Assembly: GCF_003550175.1 (NCBI RefSeq)
Contig: NZ_QXDF01000002.1
Location: 1 to 64,000, forward strand
Direction of reading: 5' to 3'
DNA from: Dichotomicrobium thermohalophilum
Lineage (GTDB): Bacteria; Pseudomonadota; Alphaproteobacteria; Rhizobiales; Rhodomicrobiaceae
Length of the DNA stretch: 64,000 nucleotides
The stretch's first letter is position 1, and the number at the start of each line of letters is the position of its first letter. This document shows, piece by piece, positions 53,576 to 63,108 of this stretch. The position numbers and the translations under genes are program-made. Below the pieces are notes generated by a model that searched no databases, was not told the DNA's origin, and saw only the letters and a program-made list of their open reading frames with translations.

Positions 53576-54947
53576 ACTTTTCTCGATATTTCTTCACGAT
53601 CCGCAGGGCGATCACGTTCAGGATGAGCGTGACGACGAACAGCACCAGGCCGAGTGCAAAGGCTGAGAGCGTCTTCGGGTTGTCGAAGGCCACATCGCCG
53701 ATCAGCAGCGTCACGATCTGGACCGTCACGGTCGTGACCGCCTCGAAGGGGTTGGCTGTAAGGTTGGCGATCAGGCCGGCGGCCATGACGACGATCATCG
53801 TCTCACCGATCGCGCGGCTCACCGCGAGCAGGATGCCGCCCATGATGCCAGGCAGCGCGGCTGGCAGAAGGACCTTTGTGATCGTCTCGCCCTTCGTCGC
53901 GCCCATCGCGTAGGAGCCGTCGCGCATGGACTGCGGTACGGCGCTGATTGCGTCGTCCGACAGTGACGAAACGAACGGGATGATCATGATACCCATGACG
54001 AAACCGGCGGCGATCGCGCTGTTCGGCGCGACATCAAGCCCCAGAAAGACTCCCGTCTCGCGCAGGGCCGGGGCGACGACGAGGATGGCGAAGAAGCCGT
54101 AGACCACTGTCGGGATGCCGGCGAGGATTTCCATGATCGGCTTCACAGTCGCGCGGAAGCGGGGCCAGGCGTATTCGCTCAGATAGATCGCCGAGAGAAG
54201 GCCGATCGGGATCGCCACCAGCATGGCAATCGCGGCGATCAAGAGCGTGCCGGTGAAAACGGGGATCGCGCCGAACGCGCCGGAGGCGGCAACCTGCCCT
54301 TCGCGAATGGGGATTTGCGGCTCCCAGTTCAGGCCAAAGAAGAATTCCGCCGGCGGCACGCGCTCGAAGAAGCGCAGCGCCTCGAACAGCAGCGAAATGA
54401 CAATGCCGAAGGTCGTCAGAATGGCGATCGTCGAGCACACGATCATGATCCAGGTCACGATCCGCTCGACACGCTGGCGCGCGCGGAATGCCCCGCTGAT
54501 CAGTCGGCGCGCGGCAAGCAGTCCGAGAAGCGCGATGATGACGGCCGTGGCGAACATCGAGAATTGTGCGATGTCCTGCCAGCTTTGGTAGCGGTTCGCC
54601 GCTTCCACTACATACGGCTCGGGCTCGCCGAAGATGTTGCCAGCCGCGACGGACTTGATCTCCGCCAGTATAAGGTCGATTTCCGAAGGTCTTTTGCCCT
54701 CGAGCACCCCCTCCGGCAGGCTCATCAGCAGCAGGTTGTCGATGACCGTGCCCTGGAACAACAGCCAGATGAGGACCAGCAGAATGGATGGGATGCCGAT
54801 CCAGGCGGCTACGAAGGCGCCATGGTAACCGGGCCGGGAATGCAGTTCCGTCTGGTTGCCGCCGACGACGGCGTAGGCGCGGCGCACACCGATGATGTAG
54901 CCGATGAAGATCAGCAGGAAGAGTGTCGCAAAAACCGTGGTCAGCAT
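53568..54947 (-). CDS. pstC: Phosphate ABC transporter permease PstC
   Basis: The 459-aa membrane protein has N-terminal extra TM segments and a linker (about 60-130), then the six-TM core with the EAA loop SMRDGSYAMGATKGETITKV and ISLLFEALRFFERVPPAEFF, typical of PstC. The N-terminal extension is common in alphaproteobacteria. It overlaps pstA by 8 nt. Its ATG at 54947 has only a weak ribosome-binding site. It is separated from pstS by 163 nt containing a hairpin and T-run. Confidence 0.93.
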   Translation of the reverse strand: MLTTVFATLFLLIFIGYIIGVRRAYAVVGGNQTELHSRPGYHGAFVAAWIGIPSILLVLIWLLFQGTVIDNLLLMSLPEGVLEGKRPSEIDLILAEIKSVAAGNIFGEPEPYVVEAANRYQSWQDIAQFSMFATAVIIALLGLLAARRLISGAFRARQRVERIVTWIMIVCSTIAILTTFGIVISLLFEALRFFERVPPAEFFFGLNWEPQIPIREGQVAASGAFGAIPVFTGTLLIAAIAMLVAIPIGLLSAIYLSEYAWPRFRATVKPIMEILAGIPTVVYGFFAILVVAPALRETGVFLGLDVAPNSAIAAGFVMGIMIIPFVSSLSDDAISAVPQSMRDGSYAMGATKGETITKVLLPAALPGIMGGILLAVSRAIGETMIVVMAAGLIANLTANPFEAVTTVTVQIVTLLIGDVAFDNPKTLSAFALGLVLFVVTLILNVIALRIVKKYREKYE

Positions 54948-55062
54948 GAGTGCGTGCCTGCTTCAAAGCTAGCCTGGCCGTGAGTCACGGCGCGGCCCCC
55001 GGTCTTGAACGCTGTTTTACGCTTTGTTGTCAATGCAGGCGTCGCGAGCGTCCGAATGCGCG

Positions 55063-55091
55063 AAAAGGTGGCCGCGCCGGGCGCGACCACC
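55063..55091 (-). terminator. Intrinsic terminator/attenuator between pstS and pstC
   Basis: On the minus strand GGTGGTCGCG pairs with CGCGGCCACC (one G-U pair) around a 5-nt loop, followed by TTTT (55066-55063). It lies 20 nt after the pstS stop. It would let pstS be expressed well above pstCAB while read-through supplies the permease genes. Confidence 0.7.
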
Positions 55092-55110
55092 GAGAAACTG
55101 ACGGAGCCGA

Positions 55111-56142
55111 TTACTTCGGTTCCATCGTCTTGCCTTCGAGGGCAGCCTCACGGACTTCCGCGCGACGCTCGTCGCCGAGCGGAACCAGGCCGCGCTCTTT
55201 GAGGTAGCCGTCCGGGCCGAACGCTTCTTCCGAAACGAACTCGGCGATGTAGTCTTCCATGCCCGGGATGACGCCGCGATGCGCGTTCTTGATGTAGAAG
55301 AACAGCGGACGGGCCACCGGATACTCACCGGACTCGATCGTCGCGAAGGACGGTTCGACACCCTCAACGGCAACCGGCTTCAGTTTGTCCTGGTTCTCGA
55401 ACAGGAAGGAATAGCCGAAGATGCCCAGAGCCTTCGCATCGGCTTCAAGACGCTGAACGATCAGGTTGTCGTTCTCGCCGGCCTCGACGAACGGGCCGTC
55501 CTGACGCATCGGGGCGCAGCCTTCCTCAGCAGCGTCCTCGCCCTTTTCTTCCCAGTACGGCAGGTCCATGCAGCCGGAAACCATGACCAGCTCGACGAAA
55601 GCGTCACGGGTACCGGAGGTGGGCGGCGGGCCGTACACCAGGATCTCGGCGTCCGGCAGCGAAGAGTCGATGTCGGACCACGTGGTGTTGGGGTTGTCCA
55701 CCAGCTCGCCATCGACCGGAATCTGCTTGGCCAGCGCCTTGTAGATCTGCGTCTTCGTCAGGTCGAGGTCGGCGCCCTCACGGGACACGGCCAGCGACAG
55801 ACCATCCGAGCCGATCTGGACCTCGGTGATGTCTTCGACACCGTTTTCCTGGCACATTTCGTACTCGGACGGCTTCATGGCGCGCGAAGCGTTGGTGATG
55901 TCCGGATGCTCGGCGCCAATACCCTGGCAGAAGATCTTCATACCGCCGCCGGAGCCGGTGGATTCCAGAACCGGAGCCGGGTTGCCGGTCGCGTTGGCGA
56001 ACTCTTCCGCAACCGCCTGGGCGTACGGATAAACGGTGGACGAACCAACGATCTGGAGCTGATCGCGGGCCGAAGCCGGCTGAACAGCCATCGCGCCAGC
56101 CACGGCAGCCGCCGCGGTGAACGCTACGAACTTCGTGTTCAT
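55111..56142 (-). CDS. pstS: Phosphate-binding protein PstS
   Basis: The 343-aa periplasmic protein has a signal peptide (MNTKFVAFTAAAAVAGAMAV, cleaved after ASA) and the PstS phosphate-binding residues around IVGSSTVYPYAQ, STGSGGGM and PPPTSGTRDAF. It delivers phosphate to PstCAB. An AGGGAG site fixes the ATG at 56142. The four Cys (FCQG, MCQE, GCMD and GCAP) are more than usual and could form disulfides. It is preceded by a Pho-box-like element. Confidence 0.96.
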   Translation of the reverse strand: MNTKFVAFTAAAAVAGAMAVQPASARDQLQIVGSSTVYPYAQAVAEEFANATGNPAPVLESTGSGGGMKIFCQGIGAEHPDITNASRAMKPSEYEMCQENGVEDITEVQIGSDGLSLAVSREGADLDLTKTQIYKALAKQIPVDGELVDNPNTTWSDIDSSLPDAEILVYGPPPTSGTRDAFVELVMVSGCMDLPYWEEKGEDAAEEGCAPMRQDGPFVEAGENDNLIVQRLEADAKALGIFGYSFLFENQDKLKPVAVEGVEPSFATIESGEYPVARPLFFYIKNAHRGVIPGMEDYIAEFVSEEAFGPDGYLKERGLVPLGDERRAEVREAALEGKTMEPK

Positions 56143-56699
56143 TTGCTCTCCCTGTCTTTTGAGATATGCTGCGAAGAAAGGCCGCTTCCCGACCTTTCTG
56201 CAGCGCACCATACAGCCTGCCATTAATTCTTTTATGACAGTTTAGGCGATTGATTCTCATGCATTTTCGGTGTTTCGCCGAAGCGCGCCGTTTGTCTCTT
56301 TGGCGGGGTGATGCGCATGGTTAAAGGGCAGGTGGAACCGAGTCCTGTCATTTGCCGTGGACAGGTTCCTGGTTCACCGCAGAGCGGCCTTGCCGGGGGC
56401 CAATCACGACCCCGAGCCAGACCCAGCCTTTTGAATGGTGACGTGGCGATCTGTGACTTGTTTGGCGCTGCTGCGTTCTAATTCAGAACTCGGCACGGAC
56501 TTGAATATACGCTGACCGCGGGGCTGCGTAGGCGAGATGAGTCGGAGCAGCAGGATTACGTGATAGGTTGCCCTGCGGGGATGACGACGGTCCAGCCTTC
56601 GATGCCAGAAGCCTCGCGGCTCAACACCAGTTCATCCGCGCAAACCGGGTATTTGTCCGTCGACGCCTTGCGGAATTTCGTTTTTCTTCCGCGAGATGA
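56143..56699. other. Control region between phoR and pstS
   Basis: This 557-nt stretch has no supported gene. Near pstS it contains the Pho-box-like promoter at 56207-56240. Near phoR it contains a short 6-bp hairpin (GCGGAA/TTCCGC at 56670-56692) just after the phoR stop, which may end the phoR message. The rest shows nothing I can assign. Confidence 0.45.
56207..56240 (-). promoter_or_regulatory. Candidate Pho box and -10 for pstS
   Basis: On the minus strand CTGTCATAAAAGAATTAA (56240-56223) begins with a perfect Pho half-site CTGTCAT followed by an A/T spacer; the second half is poorly conserved. Ten nt downstream is TATGGT (56212-56207), a plausible -10, matching the usual spacing between Pho box and -10. 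It is supported by spacing and by position before pstS, not by a full consensus. Confidence 0.45.
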
Positions 56700-58058
56700 C
56701 TACACCCGCTCTGGCAGCGAGCCGGCGTCTTGCGTTTCGGCGCTCGCCTGCTCGTGCTCGGGCAGCAACACCGTGAAGCGCGAGCCTTCCCCGGGTTTCG
56801 AGGCGATGCGCAATTGCCCCCGATGGCGGTTGAGCACGTGCTTGACGATGGAAAGCCCCAGTCCCGTGCCGCCGCGATCCCGGCTGTCCGCCACGTTCAC
56901 GCGGTAAAAGCGCTCCGTCAGCCGTGGAAGATGCTCTTCGGAGATGCCCGGTCCATTGTCGATGACCGCCACGCTCAGCATGGGCTCCTTGCCGCCCTCG
57001 CGCCCCGCAACGATGCGGACGAAACCGCCCTCGCGCCCGTATTTGATCGCGTTATTCACAAGGTTCTCGAAGACCTGGATCAGCCCTTCGCGCTCACCAG
57101 GCACATAGGCCGGCCCGTCGAGTGGTTGCAGATCGATGCTGATTCCGCGCTCTGCGGCCAGCCGCTCCAGCGAGCCGCGCACGTAGTCCAGCACCTCGTT
57201 GATCTCCACCGGATCGGTGGGGCGCAGATGAGCCTTCATCTCCACGCGGCTGAGCGAGAGCAAGTCATTGATGACGCGTTTCATGCGTTCCGCCTCGCGC
57301 GCCATGACGCCGAGAAACTCTTCGCGCGCCTTCTCGTCCTCGCGCGCAGGACCCCGCAGCGTTTCAATGAAGCCGAGCACGGAGGCCAGCGGGGTCTTCA
57401 GCTCATGGCTGGCATTGGCGACGAAATCCGCGCGCATCTGGCCGATGCGTTCCTGCTCGGTCAGGTCGCGGAGGAACACGAAAATCGCCGGGTCGTTCGG
57501 GCCGGCCGCCGGCGGGCCGATCCAGCTCACCGTGGCGGAGAGCCAGCGTTCGACGGGCACCACCTCGTTGATCGACACAACTTGATGACGGTGATGGCTC
57601 GCGGCGCTGTCGATCGCATCGAGGAGTTGCGGGTGCCGGACAGCAGAGGAGACGGGTAAGCCGCTGTTCAGGGCGGTGTAGGCCTGCGCCGCTTGCGTGT
57701 TGAAGCGCAGAACGACTCCCTGCCGCGACAGGACCATCGCGGGCTCTGGCAACCCGTCGATGAGGCGACCGATAGCATCCAGCGGGTCGACCACGCGGTC
57801 CCGATCACGGTCCCGCGCGGGCCGGGGCTTCAGGATGCCTTCGCGGGGCAGGGCGCCCGCGGCAAACGCCACGGCGGCCACGCCGGTCAGCCCGATGAGC
57901 GGGTTCAGACCAAAAAACACCGCGTAGATCAGCGTGATCAAACCCACGACCGCGACGAGCCAGCGCCGCAGGTACAGGCGCCGCCGCCAGCGCTTCAACC
58001 GGCGCAGGATTCGCGGAGTCTCATCTTCTGGTCGCTGGGTCTGGCCATCGACCGACAT
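56700..58058 (-). CDS. phoR: Phosphate regulon sensor histidine kinase PhoR
   Basis: The 452-aa kinase has two closely spaced N-terminal membrane segments (about 33-50 and 52-70), no sizeable periplasmic domain, a PAS-like region (about 95-200), the H-box ANASHELKTPL with H218, and an ATPase domain with NLVNNAIKYG, DNGPGIS and GTGLGLSIVKH. This is the PhoR layout, in which phosphate is sensed through PstSCAB/PhoU. It is encoded on the same strand, 557 nt upstream of pstS, and shares the regulon. Confidence 0.92.
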   Translation of the reverse strand: MSVDGQTQRPEDETPRILRRLKRWRRRLYLRRWLVAVVGLITLIYAVFFGLNPLIGLTGVAAVAFAAGALPREGILKPRPARDRDRDRVVDPLDAIGRLIDGLPEPAMVLSRQGVVLRFNTQAAQAYTALNSGLPVSSAVRHPQLLDAIDSAASHHRHQVVSINEVVPVERWLSATVSWIGPPAAGPNDPAIFVFLRDLTEQERIGQMRADFVANASHELKTPLASVLGFIETLRGPAREDEKAREEFLGVMAREAERMKRVINDLLSLSRVEMKAHLRPTDPVEINEVLDYVRGSLERLAAERGISIDLQPLDGPAYVPGEREGLIQVFENLVNNAIKYGREGGFVRIVAGREGGKEPMLSVAVIDNGPGISEEHLPRLTERFYRVNVADSRDRGGTGLGLSIVKHVLNRHRGQLRIASKPGEGSRFTVLLPEHEQASAETQDAGSLPERV

Positions 58059-58330
58059 TTGTTGTCCTCTCTTGCCACCGGCTGCACGATGCGCGGATCA
58101 GACAGGTTCGACCGCGTGCAGGGGGGGGCACGATTCGCAATTCGCTCCACTTGTAACATGGAAATGCGACAGATTCGCCAAAGCGCCAAAGGCACCGGGC
58201 ATGCCGAAGCCGGGCGGCAGCTCTGCACAAAGCTCACTGGATTCGCGAGATCACAGTGGTCATGTCTAAAAAAGGCGCAGGCGCGGCCTGCACAAGCCAC
58301 CGATTAAGAGCAAAAGGGGCTTGATTTCAA

Positions 58331-59734
58331 ATGGTTTCCCCTCGGCCCAGTCAGGCGGCCCTTGCCCGCTCCGCATCCACCTCTGTCCTGCACCGCCAGC
58401 TCAACAAGACTTATCCACGCGCTGTCTCGGCACAGGGCGCTTTTCTCTATGACGCCAGCGGAAAGGATTATCTCGACGCCTCTGGCGGCGCGGCGGTCTG
58501 CGCGCTCGGGCACAGGCATCCTCGTGTGATCGACGCGATCAAGGCCCAGCTCGACACGCTCGCCTATGCGCACAGCGCGTTCTTCACCTCCGACGCGGCC
58601 GAGGAACTCGGCGACTGGCTGGTCCGGCGCGCTCCTCTGGGCTTTGGCAGGGTGATGTTTGTCTCCGGCGGGTCCGAGGCTGTCGAGGCGGCGGTCAAGC
58701 TCGCGCGTCAGGTGCATTACGAGCGCGGCGATACCGGGCGCGTGCATTTCATCGCGCGGCGGCAGTCCTACCACGGGAACACGCTGGGCGCGCTCGCCCT
58801 GGGCCATCATCCCGCGCGACGCGCGCCTTACGAGGGGCTCATCGGCCGGTTCCCGGTCAGCCATATCGCGCCATGCTATGCCTATCGCCATCAGCGGCCG
58901 GACGAAACGGCGGAAGTCTACGGTCTGCGTGCGGCGGCGGAGCTTGAGGCGGAAATCCTGCGCATTGGCCCCGAGCAGGTCGCCGCGTTTGTCGCGGAAA
59001 CGGTGTCCGGCTCGACCATCGGCGCGGCCCCGCCTGCGCCGGGCTATCTCGCGCATATCCGGCGTATCTGCGACAAGTACGGTGTCTTCCTGATCCTTGA
59101 TGAGGTCATGTCGGGGATGGGCCGCACGGGGCATCTGTTTGCCTGCGCAGAAGACGACGTCTCGCCGGACTTCATCGCCGTGGCGAAAGGGATCGGCGCG
59201 GGCTATCAACCGATTGGCGCGATGCTTGCGCGTGACGAGCACGTCCAGACCATCACCAAGGGCAGTGGCGCGCTGGCGCATGGCCACACCTACATGGCGC
59301 ACGCAGCCGCCTGCGCCGGGGCGCTGGCCGTGCAAAGAGTGATCGAAGACGAGGACCTGTTGCCGCGCGTGCGTGCGTCGGGAGCGCGGCTGCGCACTAT
59401 GCTGAGCGAGCGTCTCGGCGATCACCCGAATGTCGGCGATATTCGGGGGCGGGGGCTGTTCCTGGCGATGGAATTTGTCGCGGATCGCGAGAGCAAGACG
59501 CCTCTGAACCCGCGCCGCAAATTCGCCGCGACCCTGAAGGATGTGGCGATGGAAAACGGCCTGATCTGCTATCCGGCTTCCGGCACGGCGGATGGCGTTT
59601 CGGGCGATCACGTTCTGCTGGCGCCGCCGTTCAACATCAGCGAGGATGAACTCACGCTGCTGGTCGAGCGTTTGGGCCGCAGCATCGAAGAAAGCCTCGC
59701 GCAGACCACCCCGGCTGCGGAAGCGCAAAGCTGA
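58331..59734 (+). CDS. Class III (omega) aminotransferase, 467 aa
   Basis: The fold-type I PLP enzyme shows the PLP lysine K286 (FIAVAKGIGAGYQ), the LDEVMSGMGRTG segment and VSGGSEAVEAAVKLA. It belongs to the same superfamily as ArgD but the adjacent BKACE-type gene and TRAP transporter suggest a catabolic omega-aminotransferase acting on an imported amine or amino acid. The ATG at 58331 has an AGGGG site about 10 nt upstream. It lies 9 nt before the next gene, so the two form an operon. Confidence 0.88.
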   Translation: MVSPRPSQAALARSASTSVLHRQLNKTYPRAVSAQGAFLYDASGKDYLDASGGAAVCALGHRHPRVIDAIKAQLDTLAYAHSAFFTSDAAEELGDWLVRRAPLGFGRVMFVSGGSEAVEAAVKLARQVHYERGDTGRVHFIARRQSYHGNTLGALALGHHPARRAPYEGLIGRFPVSHIAPCYAYRHQRPDETAEVYGLRAAAELEAEILRIGPEQVAAFVAETVSGSTIGAAPPAPGYLAHIRRICDKYGVFLILDEVMSGMGRTGHLFACAEDDVSPDFIAVAKGIGAGYQPIGAMLARDEHVQTITKGSGALAHGHTYMAHAAACAGALAVQRVIEDEDLLPRVRASGARLRTMLSERLGDHPNVGDIRGRGLFLAMEFVADRESKTPLNPRRKFAATLKDVAMENGLICYPASGTADGVSGDHVLLAPPFNISEDELTLLVERLGRSIEESLAQTTPAAEAQS

Positions 59735-59743
59735 GAGCAACGG

Positions 59744-60577
59744 ATGGCGAAAACGCTTATCATGGCCGCCGTTAATGGCGCGCGGCGCACGAAGGCGGAT
59801 CATCCCGCGTTGCCGATATCCGTCGCGGAGATCGCGGAGGATGTCGCGGCCTGCGCGGGCGCCGGCGCGGCGATGGCGCACGTTCACGTACGCGACGGCT
59901 ATGGCCAGCACGCGCTCGATGTCGAACTCTACGAGCGGGTGATTGCGCGGATTGCCGAGTGCACCGGGCCGGATTTCTTCGTCCAGGCAACGACCGAGGC
60001 CGCCGGACGATACACGCCGGAGGCGCAAATCGCGCTCATCAAGACGCTGTGCCCCGCGGTCGTGTCGATCGCGGTGAGCGAGCTGTTGCCAGATCCGACA
60101 GACGGTCCGGCGCGGACGCGCTTTCGCGAGCTGTGCGAATGGATGCAGGCGCATGCGGTCTGGCCGCAGTTCATCCTCTACCGCCCGGAAGAGGTGGAGA
60201 CGCTTTTGCGCCTTCATGCCGACGGCGACATCCCGTTTATCGAGCCGTTCCTGCTTTTCGTGCTTGGCCGGTACAGCGAGCGGCAGGTTGCGACGCCGGA
60301 CGACCTGCCGCCGTTTCTCGAGGCGCTCGGCAGCGTTCCGACCACCTGGATGACCTGCGCATTCGGGCCTCAGGAACACGCTTGCGCCGAGGCCGCGATC
60401 GCCGCGGGTGGGCATGTGCGCGTGGGCTTCGAGAACAATCTCTGGCTGCCGGACGGAGGCGTGGCGGAGTCGAATGCCGCGCTGGTGGCCCTGGCCGCCG
60501 AGGCGGCACGCGAGAGCGGCAGGGGCGTCATGGCGCCAGCCGATGCGGCTGCGCTTCGCGCTCAGCTACTCTGCTGA
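59744..60577 (+). CDS. BKACE family beta-keto acid cleavage enzyme (DUF849), 277 aa
   Basis: The TIM-barrel protein shows the family zinc ligands H46 and H48 in HVHVRD and the GGHVRVGFENNLWL segment near 222-235. BKACE enzymes condense beta-keto acids with acetyl-CoA and cleave them; the founding member acts on 3-keto-5-aminohexanoate in lysine fermentation. The substrate here cannot be read from sequence. It follows the aminotransferase by 9 nt, and the pair could remove an amino group and then cleave the keto acid. Its 3' end overlaps the convergent TRAP permease gene by 12 nt. Confidence 0.88.
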   Translation: MAKTLIMAAVNGARRTKADHPALPISVAEIAEDVAACAGAGAAMAHVHVRDGYGQHALDVELYERVIARIAECTGPDFFVQATTEAAGRYTPEAQIALIKTLCPAVVSIAVSELLPDPTDGPARTRFRELCEWMQAHAVWPQFILYRPEEVETLLRLHADGDIPFIEPFLLFVLGRYSERQVATPDDLPPFLEALGSVPTTWMTCAFGPQEHACAEAAIAAGGHVRVGFENNLWLPDGGVAESNAALVALAAEAARESGRGVMAPADAAALRAQLLC

Positions 60578-62980
60578 AGCGGCAGCCGGCGCTTCGCCCG
60601 TGTGTGCCTGCGCCCGGAGCCGGCGCCGCTGCCAAGCCACAACCAGTGCCAGAAGCAGCAGTGCGGGAATGAACATCAGTTCCTTCGCCGGCTGGCCCGC
60701 AACGCTGCGATCGGCCCGCGTGATGATATCGCCGATCTCCACGCCCGCGTTCTCGGCGCGGCTCATAAAGCCCGGATCTGTTACGCGGATATTCCCGTCT
60801 TCGGTCTGCTCGACGCTCATGCCCAGCGCGCTCCAGGTCAGCGGTGCGTCACCCTCACGCTGGAAGACGTAGAGCCGGAAGCGATCGCCGTAGGGCGTCT
60901 CGCGGGTGACGTGCAGGCGCACCTGGTCAGCCTTCACGCCCTCGCTCAGTTCCTGGACGGTCAGCGGCTCATAGGGCGGATAGATGCGGTCCATGAAGAA
61001 GCCGGGCCGGAACAGCGCGACAACGATCAGCGCCAGCGCGATTATCTCCAGCCAGTTCAGCTTGACGAACATGAAGCGGAAGGTGATGGAGGTGAAGCAG
61101 AGCATGGCGATCAGCGAGACCGCGATGATCATGATCGCGTATGGAATGCTCTCGATCCCCACCATGATCAGCGTCTGGTTGAAGATGAAGATGAACGGCA
61201 AGATTGCCGTGCGGATCGAATAGATAAAGGCCTGCACCCCGGTCTTGATGGGGTCGGCACGCGAGATGGCCGAGGCAGCATAGGCGGCAAGGCCCACGGG
61301 AGGCGTGACGTCCGCCATTAGCCCGAAGTAGAACACGAACAGGTGCACGGCAATCAGCGGCAGAACCAGTCCGGCCGCGCTGCCCAGTTCCACCAGCACC
61401 GGCGCCATCAGCGAGGCGACGACGAGGTAGTTCGCCGTCGTCGGCAGGCCCATGCCGAGGATCAGGCAGAGCACGGCCGTCATTGCCAGCAGGATGTAGA
61501 CATTGCCGCCCGCGATCGCCTCGACGACGCCGATGAGCGCGTTGTTCAGCCCGGTGGAGCCGACCGCGCCGACGATGATGCCCGCGCCCGCGACCGCGAT
61601 GGCGACCGAGATCATGTTCTTTGCGCCCTGGATCAGTCCGGCGACCACGATCCAGAAGCCGTCGGCTATGCCGCTCAAGAGCCCGGAGCCCCCGCTCACG
61701 GTGCGCTGGACTTCCTGCGCGACGATCACCGCCATCAGGAAGATCGTCGAGTAGAAGATCGCCGTTCCGGTCGTCATCCGTTCGACCATCAGCAGGTAGA
61801 CGAGCAGGGCGATCGGCAGGAGGAAGTGGGCGCCCCGCCAGAAGATACGCCCCGCTTGCGGGATTTCCGCTGCCGGCAACGGCCGCAGCTTCAGCTTTGT
61901 CGCCTCAAGGTGGACGATATAGAAAAGACCGATATAGGACAGGATCGCTGGCAGGAAGGCGTGGATGACCACGTCGAAATACGAGATGCCGATGAACTCG
62001 GCCATGACGAAGGCCGCCGCGCCCATGATCGGCGGCATGATCTGCCCGTCGGTCGAGGCCGCGACCTCGATCGCGCCAGCCTTTCGGGCGGGCATGCCGG
62101 TGCGTTTCATCACCGGGATGGTGAAGGTGCCGGTCGTCACCGTGTTGGCGATGGACGAGCCCGAGATCATGCCGGTCATGCCGGAGGCGAGCACCGATGC
62201 CTTGGCGGGCCCACCGCGATAGCGTCCGACGAGCGCGAAGGCCAGGTCGATAAAGTATTGCCCGGCGCCGGCGCGGTCCAGCAGCGCGCCGAACAGCACG
62301 AACAGGAAGACGAAGCGCGTCGTGACGTCGATCGGGATGCCGAAGATCCCCTCGCCTGTCAGCCACTGATAGCCGACCAGCCGCTCCAGCGAGAGGCCGC
62401 GATGCGCGATCAGGTCCGGCATCGACTGGCCGAACAGCGAGTAGACTAGAAACACGATTGCGACGATGACCAGCGGCAGACCGATGGCGCGGCGGATTGC
62501 TTCCAGCAACACCAGGATGCCGACGGTTCCGAGGATGACCTCTACAGGAATGGTAAGGCCGTAAACGTCGTATTCGAGCAGGATGCCGGCGCGCTGCGCC
62601 AGGCTGTCGTAATTCCAGTAGAGATAGGACGCCGTAAATCCGCCGGCGAAGGCGAGGCCGATGTCCAGCCAGCTCGGCGCGCGGATGCCGGACTTGCGGA
62701 CGGCGCCGAAGGCGAGGAAGCACAGGACGAGCGCGAAGGTGAGATGCAGCGCACGGGCCTCGACGCCGTCGATCAGGCCGAACTGCAGCATGAACGGCAA
62801 CGGGGAGGCGATCCAGAGCTGGAACAGCGACCAGGCGAGCGCGATACCGGAGAATACCCAGGCCCAGGTGCCGGCCATTGTGACCTGACCGGTGTCCTGG
62901 CGCAGCATCTCCTCAGCCATGTTGTCGGTATCGTTGGCCGCGGGCGCCGACGGGGACGGTTTGCCGCTGTCGTCGCTCAT
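60566..62980 (-). CDS. TRAP transporter fused permease (TAXI type), 804 aa
   Basis: The protein fuses a small DctQ-like N-terminal membrane part (about 35-180) to a DctM-like permease with GMTGMISGSSIANTVTTGTF, ASTDGQIMPPIMGAAAFVMA and GMGLPTTANYLVVASLMAPV. The C-terminal about 130 residues (LSEGVKADQVRLHVTRETPY, then GFMSRAENAGVEIGDIITRA and a last TM) match the DUF3394 extension of TAXI-type TRAP permeases. It imports a small acid with the periplasmic binding protein encoded just upstream. A CGGAG site fixes the start. Confidence 0.92.
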   Translation of the reverse strand: MSDDSGKPSPSAPAANDTDNMAEEMLRQDTGQVTMAGTWAWVFSGIALAWSLFQLWIASPLPFMLQFGLIDGVEARALHLTFALVLCFLAFGAVRKSGIRAPSWLDIGLAFAGGFTASYLYWNYDSLAQRAGILLEYDVYGLTIPVEVILGTVGILVLLEAIRRAIGLPLVIVAIVFLVYSLFGQSMPDLIAHRGLSLERLVGYQWLTGEGIFGIPIDVTTRFVFLFVLFGALLDRAGAGQYFIDLAFALVGRYRGGPAKASVLASGMTGMISGSSIANTVTTGTFTIPVMKRTGMPARKAGAIEVAASTDGQIMPPIMGAAAFVMAEFIGISYFDVVIHAFLPAILSYIGLFYIVHLEATKLKLRPLPAAEIPQAGRIFWRGAHFLLPIALLVYLLMVERMTTGTAIFYSTIFLMAVIVAQEVQRTVSGGSGLLSGIADGFWIVVAGLIQGAKNMISVAIAVAGAGIIVGAVGSTGLNNALIGVVEAIAGGNVYILLAMTAVLCLILGMGLPTTANYLVVASLMAPVLVELGSAAGLVLPLIAVHLFVFYFGLMADVTPPVGLAAYAASAISRADPIKTGVQAFIYSIRTAILPFIFIFNQTLIMVGIESIPYAIMIIAVSLIAMLCFTSITFRFMFVKLNWLEIIALALIVVALFRPGFFMDRIYPPYEPLTVQELSEGVKADQVRLHVTRETPYGDRFRLYVFQREGDAPLTWSALGMSVEQTEDGNIRVTDPGFMSRAENAGVEIGDIITRADRSVAGQPAKELMFIPALLLLALVVAWQRRRLRAQAHTGEAPAAASAE

Positions 62981-63108
62981 CTGCTGCTCCGTGCTTGCGC
63001 TGCTCTGAAAGTACGTAAAGAGGAGAGCGAAAAGCTGGAGAGGGGGCGGGCGGCGGGCGCCGTCCGTTGATCCCCCATCTCCTTGTTCATTCGGGAATCA
63101 GGCGGATC

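Noticed and set aside
58304-60415. 703-codon open frame antisense to the aminotransferase and BKACE genes
   Set aside because: Both sense genes carry complete catalytic motifs; the antisense product is Arg/Asp/His-rich with no fold signature.
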